Below are positions 21,731 to 31,753 of a stretch of DNA of 64,000 bases, piece after piece. The stretch lies in assembly GCA_951799405.1 (NCBI GenBank), contig OX637337.1, forward strand, positions 16,180,347 through 16,244,346. Direction: 5' to 3'. This DNA is from Agapetus fuscipes (lineage: Eukaryota > Arthropoda > Insecta > Trichoptera > Glossosomatidae). The position numbers were made by a program, and so were the translations under genes. Under the pieces are notes generated by a model that saw only the letters and a list, made by a program, of their open reading frames with translations, did not search any database and was not told where the DNA came from. Each line of letters starts with the position of its first letter. The first letter of the stretch is position 1.

Positions 21731-22499
21731 AAATAAAGACAATTAACTAAAAAATACAACTACGTAAATTTTGGCATAGGCTTACAAAAAATACGAAAAG
21801 CTATCTGGTCTTCATAATGTGCTACATTCAAAATTCATAACAAATACATTGTACATATTAGGATAACTGCCTACATTGAAAGTATAATAGCCAAAGTTTA
21901 TTTTCGGAGACAATGGCTGCCGAAATCCTTTATTTCCCCGAAGGATTATAGGGTAGCCCATAATATTCCTGAAGACAAATGCCGCCTTTCTTTCAGGTCG
22001 GCCCAATTTATTCCAAAAAACACGACAAAAGTCAAACGATATCCCGTTTCTCAAGTATAAAACACTGCGTTGAAACTCAACCAAAGCGCTTCACTAAAAC
22101 ATTATTAAAACCAAAACAGCGCCCTCAGAAAGTAATGTTAAATTCCATGCAATGTTAGTAAAACGCTATGTTTGCGTTTAAATGTATGGTTCTATACTTG
22201 GAGTACTTTACAGAGGGGTTGGGGGGTGGAGTAAGGACCCCAGAGTGTTTACCTCAACTCAAAGTTGTAGGGAAAAGAAATTTTATTGCCAGGGAAAAAA
22301 ACAAAAGTAAGGCCATGGACGTGAGAGTTTTTTTTTAATGAATTGGCAACACTATAATAATTGTTACCTACACGACTCGGTTCCTTTTCATGTCCGGTGC
22401 AGGATCAGAAGTGTAATATGATATGGGGTTGTATGAGAGCTTTCACAGGGTTTTCCCGGCGATCCCATATATTTCGCGACCGTATCCGGACCAAAAACG
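21731..22499. other. No feature recognised
   Basis: A 90-codon minus frame (21812-22084) has no recognised domain. The rest is spacer. Confidence 0.35.
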
Positions 22500-22560
22500 G
22501 GCATAGGCTTGTGTAAGTGCGAACTTATGCGTGTATGCTTGGGGACATACATTTGATGTT
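22500..22560 (+). repeat. LINE-1 3' end fragment
   Basis: TGTGTAAGTGCGAACTTATG, then a CGTGTATGCTTGGGGAC box. Confidence 0.65.
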
Positions 22561-23605
22561 ATTTTTTAATTTTAATGTATTTTTTTAATGAAGTTTTTCA
22601 GCAGAAACTTTAAAGAGCTCCATTTTTTGAAATTCGTTTTTAACCTTTCGACAGTCGCGCCTATTTTTATCACACAAGTGGTGAATCTGAATGATCATCA
22701 TCACTTTTACTAAATCGTCATCAAATACATCTTTTTTATCTAACAACTGTTGAAGAGCACGTGAAAGGTCACAAGACATGTAGCAAAAACACTACCAAAC
22801 AAGAATACAAGCTGTTACAAAAACCCTGTCAAACAAGTAACATGAGTGGTCGCGTGTTGTAAAATGTACAACAAAAATGTACTTGATTGCTTCTTAGCAC
22901 TGAACCGTTGGCGGGTGGATGGTGGTTTATACATGAGTAGCCAACTGTCCCGGTTACGAGAGTAGGAACGTGAACGAGAAAAACAACGACTGATGTACTT
23001 TTTACGACAGCGCGGCCACCCAAAGGTTAAATTTAAAACTTTGCATTTTGGATAATGGATCACCCTTTTCGTACATTTCTTCCCTTAAAATACACTCTGC
23101 ATCCATCATAGTTTCACAGTTTCGCGTATCTGATCAAACCATTTTTTTCTCGGCTTTTCTCTTTCCTTCCCGGCTGCGCCTCTGCATTTGTTTATTACTT
23201 CACACCGTATGGTATTATTGTTCTGGAGCAAGGCGTTCCCATATGGCGGGGCGTAAATAAGTTTTATTGATATGATAGGATAGCACGGGGTGTATACATA
23301 TCAAATACATTGCCCTTATTCTGTATTGAAAACAAAGACGAGGGTTCTGAATGCCCCGTGACAAAGGTTACGACGTTATTTGTTTATTATTTTGAATACA
23401 AGAGAAAAAAGGAAATACCTACTAAGAAAAGCATAGATTGATCAGACTAGTAAAATTGTACAAACATGGAAAAGAAAAAAACTGTAAAAAGGGTAATGGA
23501 TATGAATGAATTGAAAGATGTTAAACTAGGATAGAAAGAAGTAAAAAAAAAACACTTTAAATACTCAGGCCAAAATGATTATTTTTTCATTGAATTATAC
23601 TTTCG
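22561..23605. other. Unassigned; two unrecognised minus frames
   Basis: A 64-codon frame at 22585-22779 (charged, MSCDLSRALQQLLDKK at its start) and overlapping frames at 22815-23063 are open on the minus strand. None shows a domain I recognise, and no promoter or splice evidence supports them. Confidence 0.25.
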
Positions 23606-23695
23606 ATTAGGGTTTTTATTTTGTAAGTACCTACACCTGTAGCATGTGTAACATGTCTGCTTACGGGCATGCATTTAATATGAACCTAAATGCAG
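23606..23695 (+). repeat. LINE-1 3' end fragment
   Basis: TTTTTATTTTGTAAGTACCT, GTAGCATGTGTAACATG and TTACGGGCATGCATTTAAT in tail order. Confidence 0.7.
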
Positions 23696-24089
23696 GATAA
23701 ACTCAGTTCCTTGGTCTATTGGTCGGTGTTGCTAGACTTTGAGGTTGGTTTGAGGCTTACAACCAATATTCAGGCCAAAGCGACTCAAATGTCACTATAG
23801 GTATCTTTGAAACATAGATTATAGAATATATACTCAATATGGGAGAATACATGAAATAAGACATTAGAACCACAAAAACTAATTTACCTTAATTCAGAAA
23901 ACCCTTTAAATGGTCAGTGAAGACCTAAGTGCCCGGAAAATCAATCTATTCCTGTATAAAGGTCTATATAGAAAAGAGGAGCTATCGGACTTGGGGTCCT
24001 TTCATTACCACTTAATGGAAGAGTCCTTTGTTCCAGCGAAATATATCCACTCTCTGATTACTCTGTTAATTAAAAAAAGATTGATCAGT
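23696..24089. other. No feature recognised
   Basis: 60-codon frame at 23910-24092, unrecognised, ends against the SINE-1 head. Confidence 0.4.
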
Positions 24090-24385
24090 TAGGCTGATAG
24101 TTCAGTTGGTAGAGTGCTTATATTCCATGTAGAGGGCTAGTGTTCGATCTCCACTAAGAGTGTCAGAAATGATTTCCAGTGTCGGTGTTTGTTTCAAACT
24201 ATAATTAATATAAACCAGCTAGTTTTACTCAGCTTTGACAATAATGAGAAACAGTCGACTCGGGAGCTGGGGAACCCCCAATTCAAGTGAATTGGCTGGC
24301 GTAAGGTCAGTGCCTTGCGAAACTGTGAAATAAATACGTTCCCCCCGGACAACGCTGTAGGAAGTTGCTCTATTTGTGCAGAGTA
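24090..24385 (+). mobile_element. tRNA-derived SINE-1
   Basis: Head GGCTGATAGTTCAGTTGGTA (A box), GTTCGATCTCCAC (B box), TGTCAGAAATGATTTCC, TTGTTTCAAACT, GGCTGGCGTAAGGTCAG and the 3' ACAACGCTGTAGGAAG segment. It abuts a SINE-2 in the same orientation. Confidence 0.82.
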
Positions 24386-24407
24386 GATACAATAAGTAAA
24401 ATATAAC

Positions 24408-24665
24408 TGAATAAATCGGTAAAGTGGGAAACGCTACAGATTCGGAATCTGTCGGGAAGTAATGGGTTCGATTCCCAGCGAAACACAAAAAAAACCATTT
24501 AAAAAATGTGTGATGACAAATTTCTGTGAATTGACCAAAGCCAAGTCACCAAAGATTCATTAAGCTCTACAGCAACTGGATCATGCTTTTAAGAATGGCG
24601 TTTTCTGTAGTGACGACCAAGCTTGCAGAGGGCCCTTGAGTTATGATTCACACAATAATAGCGCA
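24408..24665 (+). mobile_element. tRNA-derived SINE-2
   Basis: Head ATCGGTAAAGTGGGAAACGC (A-box-like), a strong B box GGGTTCGATTCCC, then the family tail: GCAGAGGGCCCTTGAGTTAT, GATTCACACAATAATAGCGC. Same order as the minus-strand copies at 36440 and 54838. Confidence 0.75.
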
Positions 24666-24887
24666 CAGCGGTCACCTCTAGAACCTAAAATATTCGATCT
24701 TTAGCAACAGCAATTATTTCATGCTTCTTCGCCAAAGAAGTAACACGGCTTCTGATATATGGCTTCGATGAAATGTTGAGAATCCCATTTAACATAAAAT
24801 AATCAATTTTATTTCTCTCCCCCCCCCCCCACTTCCTCTCAGGGACACTTTTCCTTCCTTTACCTATTTCTATACATCGCCACTATA
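24666..24887. other. No feature; poly-C run
   Basis: A run of 13 or so C at about 24822 is the only notable item. Confidence 0.5.
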
Positions 24888-25034
24888 AGTCGTATAGAAA
24901 CAAAGGTGGCATTCTAGATTTTTTCAAGAACGAAATAATCACATAGAATCGTAGATAATCATTTTCTCGTTATTTCAATATATTAATCTCATTTTCTAGA
25001 AAATCCTACATCGCCGCTTTTGATTCTATACGAC
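24888..25034. mobile_element. Foldback MITE
   Basis: AGTCGTATAGAAACAAAGGT at the left pairs with CGCTTTTGATTCTATACGAC at the right; the arms are about 35 bp with several mismatches. A lone right arm of the same family lies at 15545. Confidence 0.55.
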
Positions 25035-25689
25035 ACTGGTAACTGCACTGAATACACATTAAGTGTCGCTAAGTGTCCTGCCATTGTTACACTCCCATAT
25101 TGTGTAGGCAGACGCAGTTGTGTGCAGTGTCTGGACTGATAATGGCGCGATGTAGGGAAATTCACAATGGCGAGAGAATTATCGATTGCAAAGAGTTAAA
25201 ATTTAAGTTGCACAAATTTAGCAGTAAATATTTTTTTTTATGATATAGGATATGAAAACGCAACAAAGTTGTTTATATAGTACAACTTCTTTCCGCGTAA
25301 TAATATTCAGGCACTTTCACTTGGTAGAGGCAAGAAAATTGCAAAATAAAATATTAGTTCTCACATCCAATCAAAAAAAAAAATACTTTTCACTTTCATG
25401 GTCGGCATTGGATGAAAAATGATCTTCGAATTCTTTCGGATTATACTGTGCTGACGTTTCGAATTCACAAGCAGAAAGCATTTTCAATGCTGGTTATCAA
25501 AGCGACGCGGTGGTTTTCGCGTTCTTCCCAAACTTTTATTTCTCATAGACACCTTCTTCATAGACTCGAAAATTTTGGTGTTCCGATAGACCCCCTAAAA
25601 ATTGTTGCGGCTTTTTGTCTAAAATATCGCCGACCGGGAGCGTAGGCACGAAATTTTCAAAATTCATTTTGTATGTAAAAATTATTTTG
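25035..25689. other. Unassigned
   Basis: Frames at 25412-25645 and 25615-25926 cross a G-run and show no known domain. It may be the body of the hAT-like element whose right end is at 25863. Confidence 0.3.
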
Positions 25690-25863
25690 ACGGGGGGGGG
25701 GGGGGGGGGGACACGCAATTTCATAGATGGATGGCCACGGGTTCTTCGTAGACCTCCTCTTTCGACTCGTAGACCCCCATTCTTATGTCAGGTCAATGTA
25801 GACCCCCGTAGAGTATCCCGTAGACCCCCAGGAGTCGATATCGACCACTTTGGGAATCACTGG
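25690..25863. mobile_element. hAT-like element fragment with poly-G
   Basis: A run of about 20 G followed by CACGCAATTTC, then repeated GTAGACCCCC words. The end CACTTTGGGAATCACTG reads outward as CAGTGATTCCCAAAG, a hAT-style terminus. The hAT MITE at 32800-33020 also has a G-run followed by CACGCAATTTTC. No left terminus found. Confidence 0.5.
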
Positions 25864-26140
25864 TTAACCCGAAAAAAACCAAAAAAAAAATTTTACCCTA
25901 CTTACGCCGATCATGAAAGTGAATGATAAAAAAATTGTGAAACAAATCTCTGTTTAAATTGTGCTCAGTTTGATATTAATTAAGGTTTAAAAACATTGCA
26001 ATTATAATAACAACAGAGTTAAATTTACTTACCAGGATATTAGACGAACCATTGTAAGATAAATTACGTTAATTTTTATTAAAAAAAAAAAAATCATACA
26101 ACACAGTTTTATTTTCCCATTTTAAGTTAAACTGCCTAAG
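25864..26140. other. No feature recognised
   Basis: AT-rich spacer with A-runs. Confidence 0.45.
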
Positions 26141-26171
26141 CGCTATCGGACTTTAACCGTCCATCTCCAGA
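26141..26171 (-). other. Hammerhead-like stem motif variant
   Basis: Minus strand: CTGGAGA, T, GGAC/GTCC stem, GATAGCGCTTAGGC. Second copy of the repeat at 6061. Confidence 0.4.
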
Positions 26172-26662
26172 GGCTAACTGCGGTAAAAAACAAAAGGATT
26201 CAAATTTGAGATAGGAAAGAGAAAGTGGGTGGGATCATTCGGGCAGGTGAAATTACATTATGTAAATATGTTAAACGATCGTAATTCCAACTTAAACCTA
26301 ATTAAAAACAAAGTACATAGGTATAAGAAAAACTCAACAACAAAAATTGCATCGCAGTATGTATCCATAGATATTTTTGTAGAACGCTCAGTTTGAGTTA
26401 AAACGTAAAATTAAACCTCGGAGTGTCGTATACAAATCGTCTTGCCGTCTACACTGCGCTCTAGGGTGTTATGTTGTTTTAGTGTGAAACAAGCACGTAA
26501 CAAGGCACTGAACACTGAACACTGAACACTGAACACTCACCTTTTATTCACTGCAACAGACGATACTTCCTTCCTGCACAAGCTCTGTAACAATAACAAA
26601 ACAAATATTATAATAACTACTATAACTACATAAATAGTTTATTCAGTTACAAAACCAGATAG
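26172..26662. repeat. Spacer with ACACTGA tandem repeat
   Basis: A heptamer ACTGAAC is repeated about four times at 26506-26537. No gene or other family seen. Confidence 0.7.
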
Positions 26663-26850
26663 ACCCTGAGTACGAGTTTTTTCACTTTACTCCAAGTATT
26701 GTGTATACGAGAAAAATGTATGTGAACTTGTAAAACACCCCTGGCAAAAAAGGTTTCGAAACTTGTTTTGCCAGAGGTGCTTTACAAGTTCACATACATT
26801 TTTCTCGAATACTCGATACTTCGAGTAAAGTGAAAAACTCGTACTCAGGG
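26663..26850. mobile_element. Foldback MITE with 85-bp arms
   Basis: The left arm runs from GACCCTGAGTACGAG to CCCCTGGCAAAA. The right arm runs from TTTTGCCAGAGGTG to CTCGTACTCAGGGT. The arms are highly similar with a 16-base centre AAGGTTTCGAAACTTG. The termini match those of the foldback at 53365-53600 (CCCT-K-AGTACGAGTT). Confidence 0.75.
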
Positions 26851-27041
26851 TACAGTTCTTACAAAGATATATAGATGATTTCATATCAAAGAAAATGCGA
26901 TCACAATTTGATGACCAATCGTTGTTCAGTGATTAATGTGACGGATCCGCTATCGGAAGTTTGAGGGTTCGATTTCAAGAAGAGCACAAAAAATAGTCGA
27001 AAATGCTCTTCGTTGTCAAGGCAACATATATACATACACCT
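26851..27041. other. Spacer with tRNA-like B-box remnant
   Basis: GAGGGTTCGATTTCAAG at about 26963 is a B-box-like word after ATCCGCTATCGGAAG. It ends with ACCT (27038-27041), the left TSD of the gypsy element. Confidence 0.4.
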
Positions 27042-27293
27042 TGTAACGAGATGGATTTGTTTGTTAGGTAAAATGGAACATGAGATTTGAATTTGAATGA
27101 AAAGGAAAACAAAGGAATGCAGAAAGAGGGGAGAAGCTTGCTGGCGTGAGAGCTACAAGCATGTGTAATAAAGAATATTATTGTGTTGTGGTTAATTGTG
27201 TATACATTGTGAAAGAAATAAAAGTAAACATATTAAAGTGGCTGTTAATTATTAATTGTGTCAATCAGCAGGACTATTGGAAAAACCCTCACA
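27042..27293 (+). repeat. LTR copy 1 of gypsy B
   Basis: 252 bp, starts TGTAACGAGATGG and ends CCCTCACA (TG...CA). Joined to LTR copy 2 by only TTTTTTAT. Small frames inside LTRs (for example at 27146) are not genes. Confidence 0.93.
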
Positions 27294-27301
27294 TTTTTTA
27301 T

Positions 27302-27553
27302 TGTAACGAGATGGATTTGTTTGTTAGGTAAAATGGAACATGAGATTTGAATTTGAATGAAAAGGAAAACAAAGGAATGCAGAAAGAGGGGAGAAGCTTG
27401 CTGGCGTGAGAGCTACAAGCATGTGTAATAAAGAATATTATTGTGTTGTGGTTAATTGTGTATACATTGTGAAAGAAATAAAAGTAAACATATTAAAGTG
27501 GCTGTTAATTATTAATTGTGTCAATCAGCAGGACTATTGGAAAAACCCTCACA
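27302..27553 (+). repeat. LTR copy 2 of gypsy B
   Basis: 252 bp and the same sequence as copy 1 by eye. It is followed by TTT and the primer-binding site, so this is the copy that acts as the 5' LTR of the internal region. Confidence 0.93.
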
Positions 27554-27556
27554 TTT

Positions 27557-27567
27557 TGGCGCCCAAC
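27557..27567 (+). promoter_or_regulatory. Primer-binding site, lysine-tRNA type
   Basis: TGGCGCCCAAC three bases after the LTR. It is complementary to the 3' end of lysine tRNAs of the kind used by many retroelements. The match is cut short here by the gag deletion; the sister copy at 49389 has one more base (TGGCGCCCAACG). Confidence 0.75.
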
Positions 27568-27605
27568 AAATACAGAGGAATTATCTACAATATGTAGCAA
27601 GTTTG

Positions 27606-28024
27606 AATCATTTATAAAATTTAATGAATGTAAGAATTTAAATGTAATGAATGACATAAAAGAGAAAAATGTAATGCAAAAATGCAATTTTTGTAATAAA
27701 TTAGGACATGATGAAATACATTGTTGGACTAAAAATAGAAAATTAGATTACATACAGAATAAATGTAGAAGTTTCACAAATAATATAGTATGCTACTTTT
27801 GTAATAAAAGAGGACATGTGGAAAGAAATTGTTTTATAAAAAATGGAAATTTTAAAAAACACACAGTAATCTGTTACTCATGTAAGCGTACAGGACATGT
27901 ACAAAAAGATTGTTTTGTTAAAAATAAAAAAAGTGATTATACAGACAAAACAAAAATGAACAGAAATATAAATATACAAAACAGAACAAATACGACATAC
28001 AATAGTAATTCAAAAAACTTGTAG
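27606..28024 (+). pseudogene. Gag C-terminus with three zinc knuckles
   Basis: The frame holds three CX2CX4HX4C knuckles: CNFCNKLGHDEIHC, CYFCNKRGHVERNC and CYSCKRTGHVQKDC, then a basic N/K-rich tail and TAG. Zinc knuckles are the nucleocapsid part of gag and bind the element's RNA. The matrix and capsid parts are missing: the open frame runs back through the primer site into the LTR without a natural start. Three knuckles is more than the one or two usual in gypsy elements. The frame uses very AT-rich codons. Confidence 0.8.
28012..28018 (+). promoter_or_regulatory. -1 ribosomal frameshift slippery heptamer
   Basis: A AAA AAC in the gag reading frame, followed one codon later by the gag TAG stop (28022-28024). 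A shift back by one enters the pol frame, which is open from here to the LINE-1 insertion. XXXYYYZ heptamers of this exact sequence are a classic retroviral/retrotransposon gag-pol signal. No downstream pseudoknot could be verified by eye. Confidence 0.7.
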
Positions 28025-29423
28025 ATAGTCGGCCTTCAGTACAAACACAAAAATCAGAAATGAAGAGCTGGCTTAATTTCATTCAAATTTTTAATAAAAA
28101 TTATCAAATTGCACCACTCATTTTTGCTAAACAATTTGATAAAAGACCATTTTTAACAGTAAATATTGAGAACAAAAATTTTACAGGTTTACTAGATTCA
28201 GGTGTAATTCAGAATAAAAGAAGAGCTTGTATGAAGAAGGTTATGACTCTGGAGGAAATGAAAGAAGTATGTAAGGACAGAAAGAAATGGCGGTTGATCT
28301 GTAATGTTGGCGAATAGGGTTTATTAAATTGGAATTTGTTTTTGTTTGTAAATGGATATTTTGTATTTGAATATTATTATTTAATGATGTATAAAATGTA
28401 ATTTGTCGTGTGTGTGTGTTCCTTGACTTATAGGTTGGTATGCGGCTGACCACCCATGCTGTAAAAATGGTTCACTTTGCCAATGTCACCCCTGTCTCAG
28501 GGAAGGACGGCAAGAGTTGCAGGGTGTATGTCCATTTGAGATTTGATTTTTATGTTGTAGGTTCACATGAGGCATGTGCAAGCGCGAACTTGTACGTGTC
28601 TGGTTGTGAGAATGCATGTAATGTGAATCTCCAATGTAACATATCCTTGCAACTTAGATTAGATTAGATTAGATTAGGTGCATCTATTTCTGCAATCAAT
28701 GAAAAAACATTTGATTATTTTTTACAAAGAAATTACAAAATTATAAAAACCCATGATAATATCTCGTTAGCAAATGGTAAAAATATAAAAATACTTGGTA
28801 AAATAAATTTAGAGGTAATATGTGACAATCAAATAAAACATGTAGATTTTTATGTTTTACAAGGTTTACAACAAGACTTAATTTTTGGAATAGATTTTTG
28901 GATAAAATTTGAATTAGAACCGAGTTTAATAAGTAAAATTACATATTCAAATAGCAAAAATTTTAGTGAATTAGGTAAAATTACAAATAGAACTAAATTA
29001 ACAGATAACCAATTACAGCAATTAAAAACAATAGAAAATGATTTCAAGGACATCTCTTATGAAAAAATAGGCTTAGGATGCACAAACCTCATTGAACACA
29101 GAATTCAGACAGAAGGTCCTCCAATAAAACAAAAGTATTATCCACTCAGTCCAGCAAGACAGAGACAGGTTAACACAGAGTTAGATAAAATGTTAAAAGA
29201 AGGTATAGTTGAACAATCCAAATCTTCGTGGTCCAGTCCTGTTGTAATTGTAATTAAAAAGGATGGAACGCCTAGATTTTGTTTGGACTCTAGAAGACTC
29301 AATGAAGTAACAAAACGAGATAACTATCCCATTCCAAATTTAAATCAAGTTTTAGCAAATTTACGAAATGCCAAATATATCTCTTCAATAGATTTAAGCA
29401 AGGCGTTTTGGCAAATTCCACTA
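28019..29423 (+). pseudogene. Pol: protease and N-terminal RT, broken
   Basis: In the -1 frame after the slippery site, the aspartic protease motif LLDSG is reached at about 28189-28203, where a LINE-1 has inserted. The same frame resumes at 28680 in the protease fold (FGIDFW near its end). It then enters RT with LKEGIVEQSKSSWSSP, VVIVIKKDGTPRFCLDSRRLNE and DLSKAFWQIPLDQ (motif A aspartate present). The frame is cut near 29423, before motif B and YxDD, by a join to integrase sequence in another frame. Confidence 0.85.
28205..28675 (+). mobile_element. LINE-1 3' end inserted in gypsy protease
   Basis: Starts in the last codons of the LINE-1 ORF (KRRACMKKVMTLEEMKEVCK, then a KKWRLIC stretch and a stop at about 28317). 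It continues through a 3' UTR and ends in the TTAGATTAGATT tract. A 5-bp AGGTG duplication (28200-28204, 28676-28680) flanks it. This dates the LINE-1 insertion after gypsy B. Confidence 0.9.
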
Positions 29424-29635
29424 GATCAAATCGTGTCTATGATCAAGGGGATATTGTATGGCGTAAAAATTTCATACAATCAAATGCAGGGAAATACTTC
29501 TGTACAAAGTTGGCTCCAAAATTTGTCAAAGCCAGAATAGAAAAGAAAGTTAGCAAGATAGTCTATGTGTTAAAAGATATAGACACAAATGTTATAAATA
29601 AATATCACATCAAGGACATAATCAAATTAGATTAA
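29424..29635 (+). pseudogene. Integrase C-terminus, gypsy B
   Basis: Frame contains NRVYDQGDIVWRKNF and ends IKDIIKLD, virtually the same as the end of the intact integrase frame at 50212-51186. GDIVWRKN-type motifs mark the SH3-like C-terminal integrase domain. The upstream core is deleted. The join lies within TAGATCAA, a word present both in RT (PLDQ codons) and integrase. Confidence 0.85.
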
Positions 29636-30282
29636 CAAAAAAAAAAAAACATATTTTCATGTGTATGAAAATTTGAGGTGATGAATGATACGGTGAAAGT
29701 TGATATAAAAGTGATCAGTGAAAGAATGAATTATGAAATATTGCATGAATGAAGGTATGAAACATAAATTAGACAAAGTATTACATATGAAGGTAAAGTT
29801 TTTTTTAAAAAAAAAAAATTGATGGACTGATAAATTTATTAATGAAAAATAAATTTGAAATAAATTTAAATATTGGGAAAGATGTGATACATGTTTAAAA
29901 AAAAAGTTATTTTAATGAATTGATTAATTAACTGGTGAATGTTTATTATGTATTGTTATTTGATTATTTTGAATTGTTGAATTAAGTATTTAAAAAAAAA
30001 ACAAATATTTGTTTATAATATTAAATATGAAATTTGTGTAAAAAAAAAAAATATATTAATTTTAGTATGAAAATAATTGGTATTGTTAAAAAAGGTATTA
30101 ATGACTGAATAATGTATCAGAAACAGGTTTTTTTTTATTTTCATATTTTTGAAATTTATCCTTAAAATAAAACAAAATATGTGGCGCCGGCTGAGCATTA
30201 TGATACATTATTTACTCATTGTAAAAGAAAAAAAAAAAAAAATTGGGAATGTTTTTTTTTTTATGAGAGGAAGGAGGTGTAT
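29636..30282 (+). other. Gypsy B 3' non-coding region and purine tract
   Basis: AT-rich 3' UTR with A-runs, closely matched by 51187-51787 in gypsy A. It ends GAGAGGAAGGAGGTGTAT directly before the 3' LTR; the purine run is the likely plus-strand primer. Confidence 0.8.
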
Positions 30283-30534
30283 TGTAACGAGATGGATTTG
30301 TTTGTTAGGTAAAATGGAACATGAGATTTGAATTTGAATGAAAAGGAAAACAAAGGAATGCAGAAAGAGGGGAGAAGCTTGCTGGCGTGAGAGCTACAAG
30401 CATGTGTAATAAAGAATATTATTGTGTTGTGGTTAATTGTGTATACATTGTGAAAGAAATAAAAGTAAACATATTAAAGTGGCTGTTAATTATTAATTGT
30501 GTCAATCAGCAGGACTATTGGAAAAACCCTCACA
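30283..30534 (+). repeat. LTR copy 3 (3' LTR) of gypsy B
   Basis: 252 bp, matching copies 1 and 2 by eye. Followed by TSD ACCT. Confidence 0.93.
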
Positions 30535-30539
30535 ACCTT

Positions 30540-30668
30540 AATGAAATAAAGTCACAAAGGTTTTTCCAGCCATACAGCAACGGTTGTTGCTTGAGAAAGC
30601 GCTCTGTAATGCCGAATAAGCTCGCACAGGGCTCTTGAGGTGTAGTTGCACACGAGAATAGTGCTAAA
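30540..30668 (+). repeat. SINE-2 3' segment
   Basis: GCTCGCACAGGGCTCTTGAG, GTGTAGTTGCACACGAGAA, AGTGCTAAAAAAC match the SINE-2 tail. The head is lost; gypsy B inserted at its edge. Confidence 0.6.
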
Positions 30669-31224
30669 AAACAATACGTTGACTTAAGAAGATGATCAAA
30701 GTGGTTTAAAGAAAGATCTATATTTTATTATCTCGTAAAATTAAAATAAGGCACTAGGTTTTTCACTAAATAATTTTGGCTTAAAAAAAATGTTTTCGAA
30801 TATTAAAAGATTTAAAACGCTTTACAACTTAGTTAAATGTAAGACTATTGTTGAAGAAGGAAAAGTTCTAGGCGGTTAAGGGGAGTGGAAGTTTTGAGTG
30901 GAAAAGGAAATGAAAGAAGCAGAATCGAATTAAGGAGAGGGGGGAATTGCATCCAGAGGTAACCGGTGTCAAGGGAGAAAGGAGGTGGCACTTACCGACG
31001 GTGATGTAGGGAGGAGTCTGTGCAGGTGAGCAGTGAGGAGATCAGAGAAACTTAATTAAAGCGATAGAGCATTCTTTAAAAACAAACTGGCTATGAGGAA
31101 AGACCTTAAGAAAATATTTTACAATTTCCTCTGTACACCTACTTTTTCAGTCTTTCATCATCCATTTATTACACTACATGCTCGAAACGTCTCATCACAT
31201 TATTTTATACATTTACTTCCAGTT
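30669..31224. other. No feature; purine-rich patch
   Basis: Purine-rich at 30840-31020 (GGAGAGGGGGGAAT-like). No frame or family match. Confidence 0.45.
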
Positions 31225-31460
31225 ATTTGACTAATAGGTTGGTATGAGGCTGACTACTCATACTGTACAAACTTGATTGATTTTTGCCAGTGCCACCCCC
31301 CTAAGTTTCAGGAAATGTCTGAAATGGTTGCATTATTTATATTAATTTGAGATTATATTTTTTTTAATTTTATAAGTTCACATGCGGCATGCGTAAGCAC
31401 GAGCTTATACGTGCCTGCTCATGGGCATACATTTTATATGAATCCCAAATATATTTTTAA
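31225..31460 (+). repeat. LINE-1 3' end copy
   Basis: From TTGACTAATAGGTTGGTATG through CACATGCGGCATGCGTAAGC. A segment like that at 66-107 (GTTTGTGTACTGATGATTTA) follows instead of the pentamer tract. Confidence 0.82.
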
Positions 31461-31718
31461 TAGTTTGTGTACTGATGATTTACACTGCGAAAATTCTTTC
31501 TTAATCTTACCTTACCTTAAAGGGCCTAAAATAAAAACAATAAATATTTATTTATTCACATAACAGTTAACTCTTCACTTTTTACTTTCTTGCTATAGCC
31601 GAAGGCTATAAAGAAAGTATTGATTTGGTGTGAAAAAAAAAAATCGAGGTTTTCACGGAAATGAGTTGTCCTGGTGCAGGACATGCCAAAAAACACTATC
31701 TTTCAAAAACGTCCGTCT

Positions 31719-31753
31719 GTATGTGTGTGTGTGTGTGTATGTATGTGTGTCAC
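31719..31753. repeat. (GT)n microsatellite
   Basis: TGTATGTGTGTGTGTGTGTG; the same position in copy 2 is a long (ATGT)n array. Confidence 0.9.

Larger units (their letters stand above)
27042..30534 (+). mobile_element. Ty3/gypsy LTR retrotransposon B, three LTRs, internally deleted
   Basis: A 4-bp TSD, ACCT (27038-27041 and 30535-30538), bounds the unit. Order: LTR, 8-bp spacer, LTR, primer site, nucleocapsid-type gag end, -1 slippery site, protease split by a LINE-1, N-terminal RT, abrupt join to the integrase C-terminus, 3' UTR, purine tract, LTR. Most of RT, all RNase H and the integrase core are missing, as is the N-terminal gag. The same family occurs at 49127-52046 with a different internal deletion. 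Non-autonomous. Confidence 0.9.

Noticed and set aside
27146..27331. Repeated frame starting MRATSMCNKEYYCVV at 27146, 27406 and 30387
   Set aside because: Lies within the gypsy LTR and is repeated only because the LTR is repeated.
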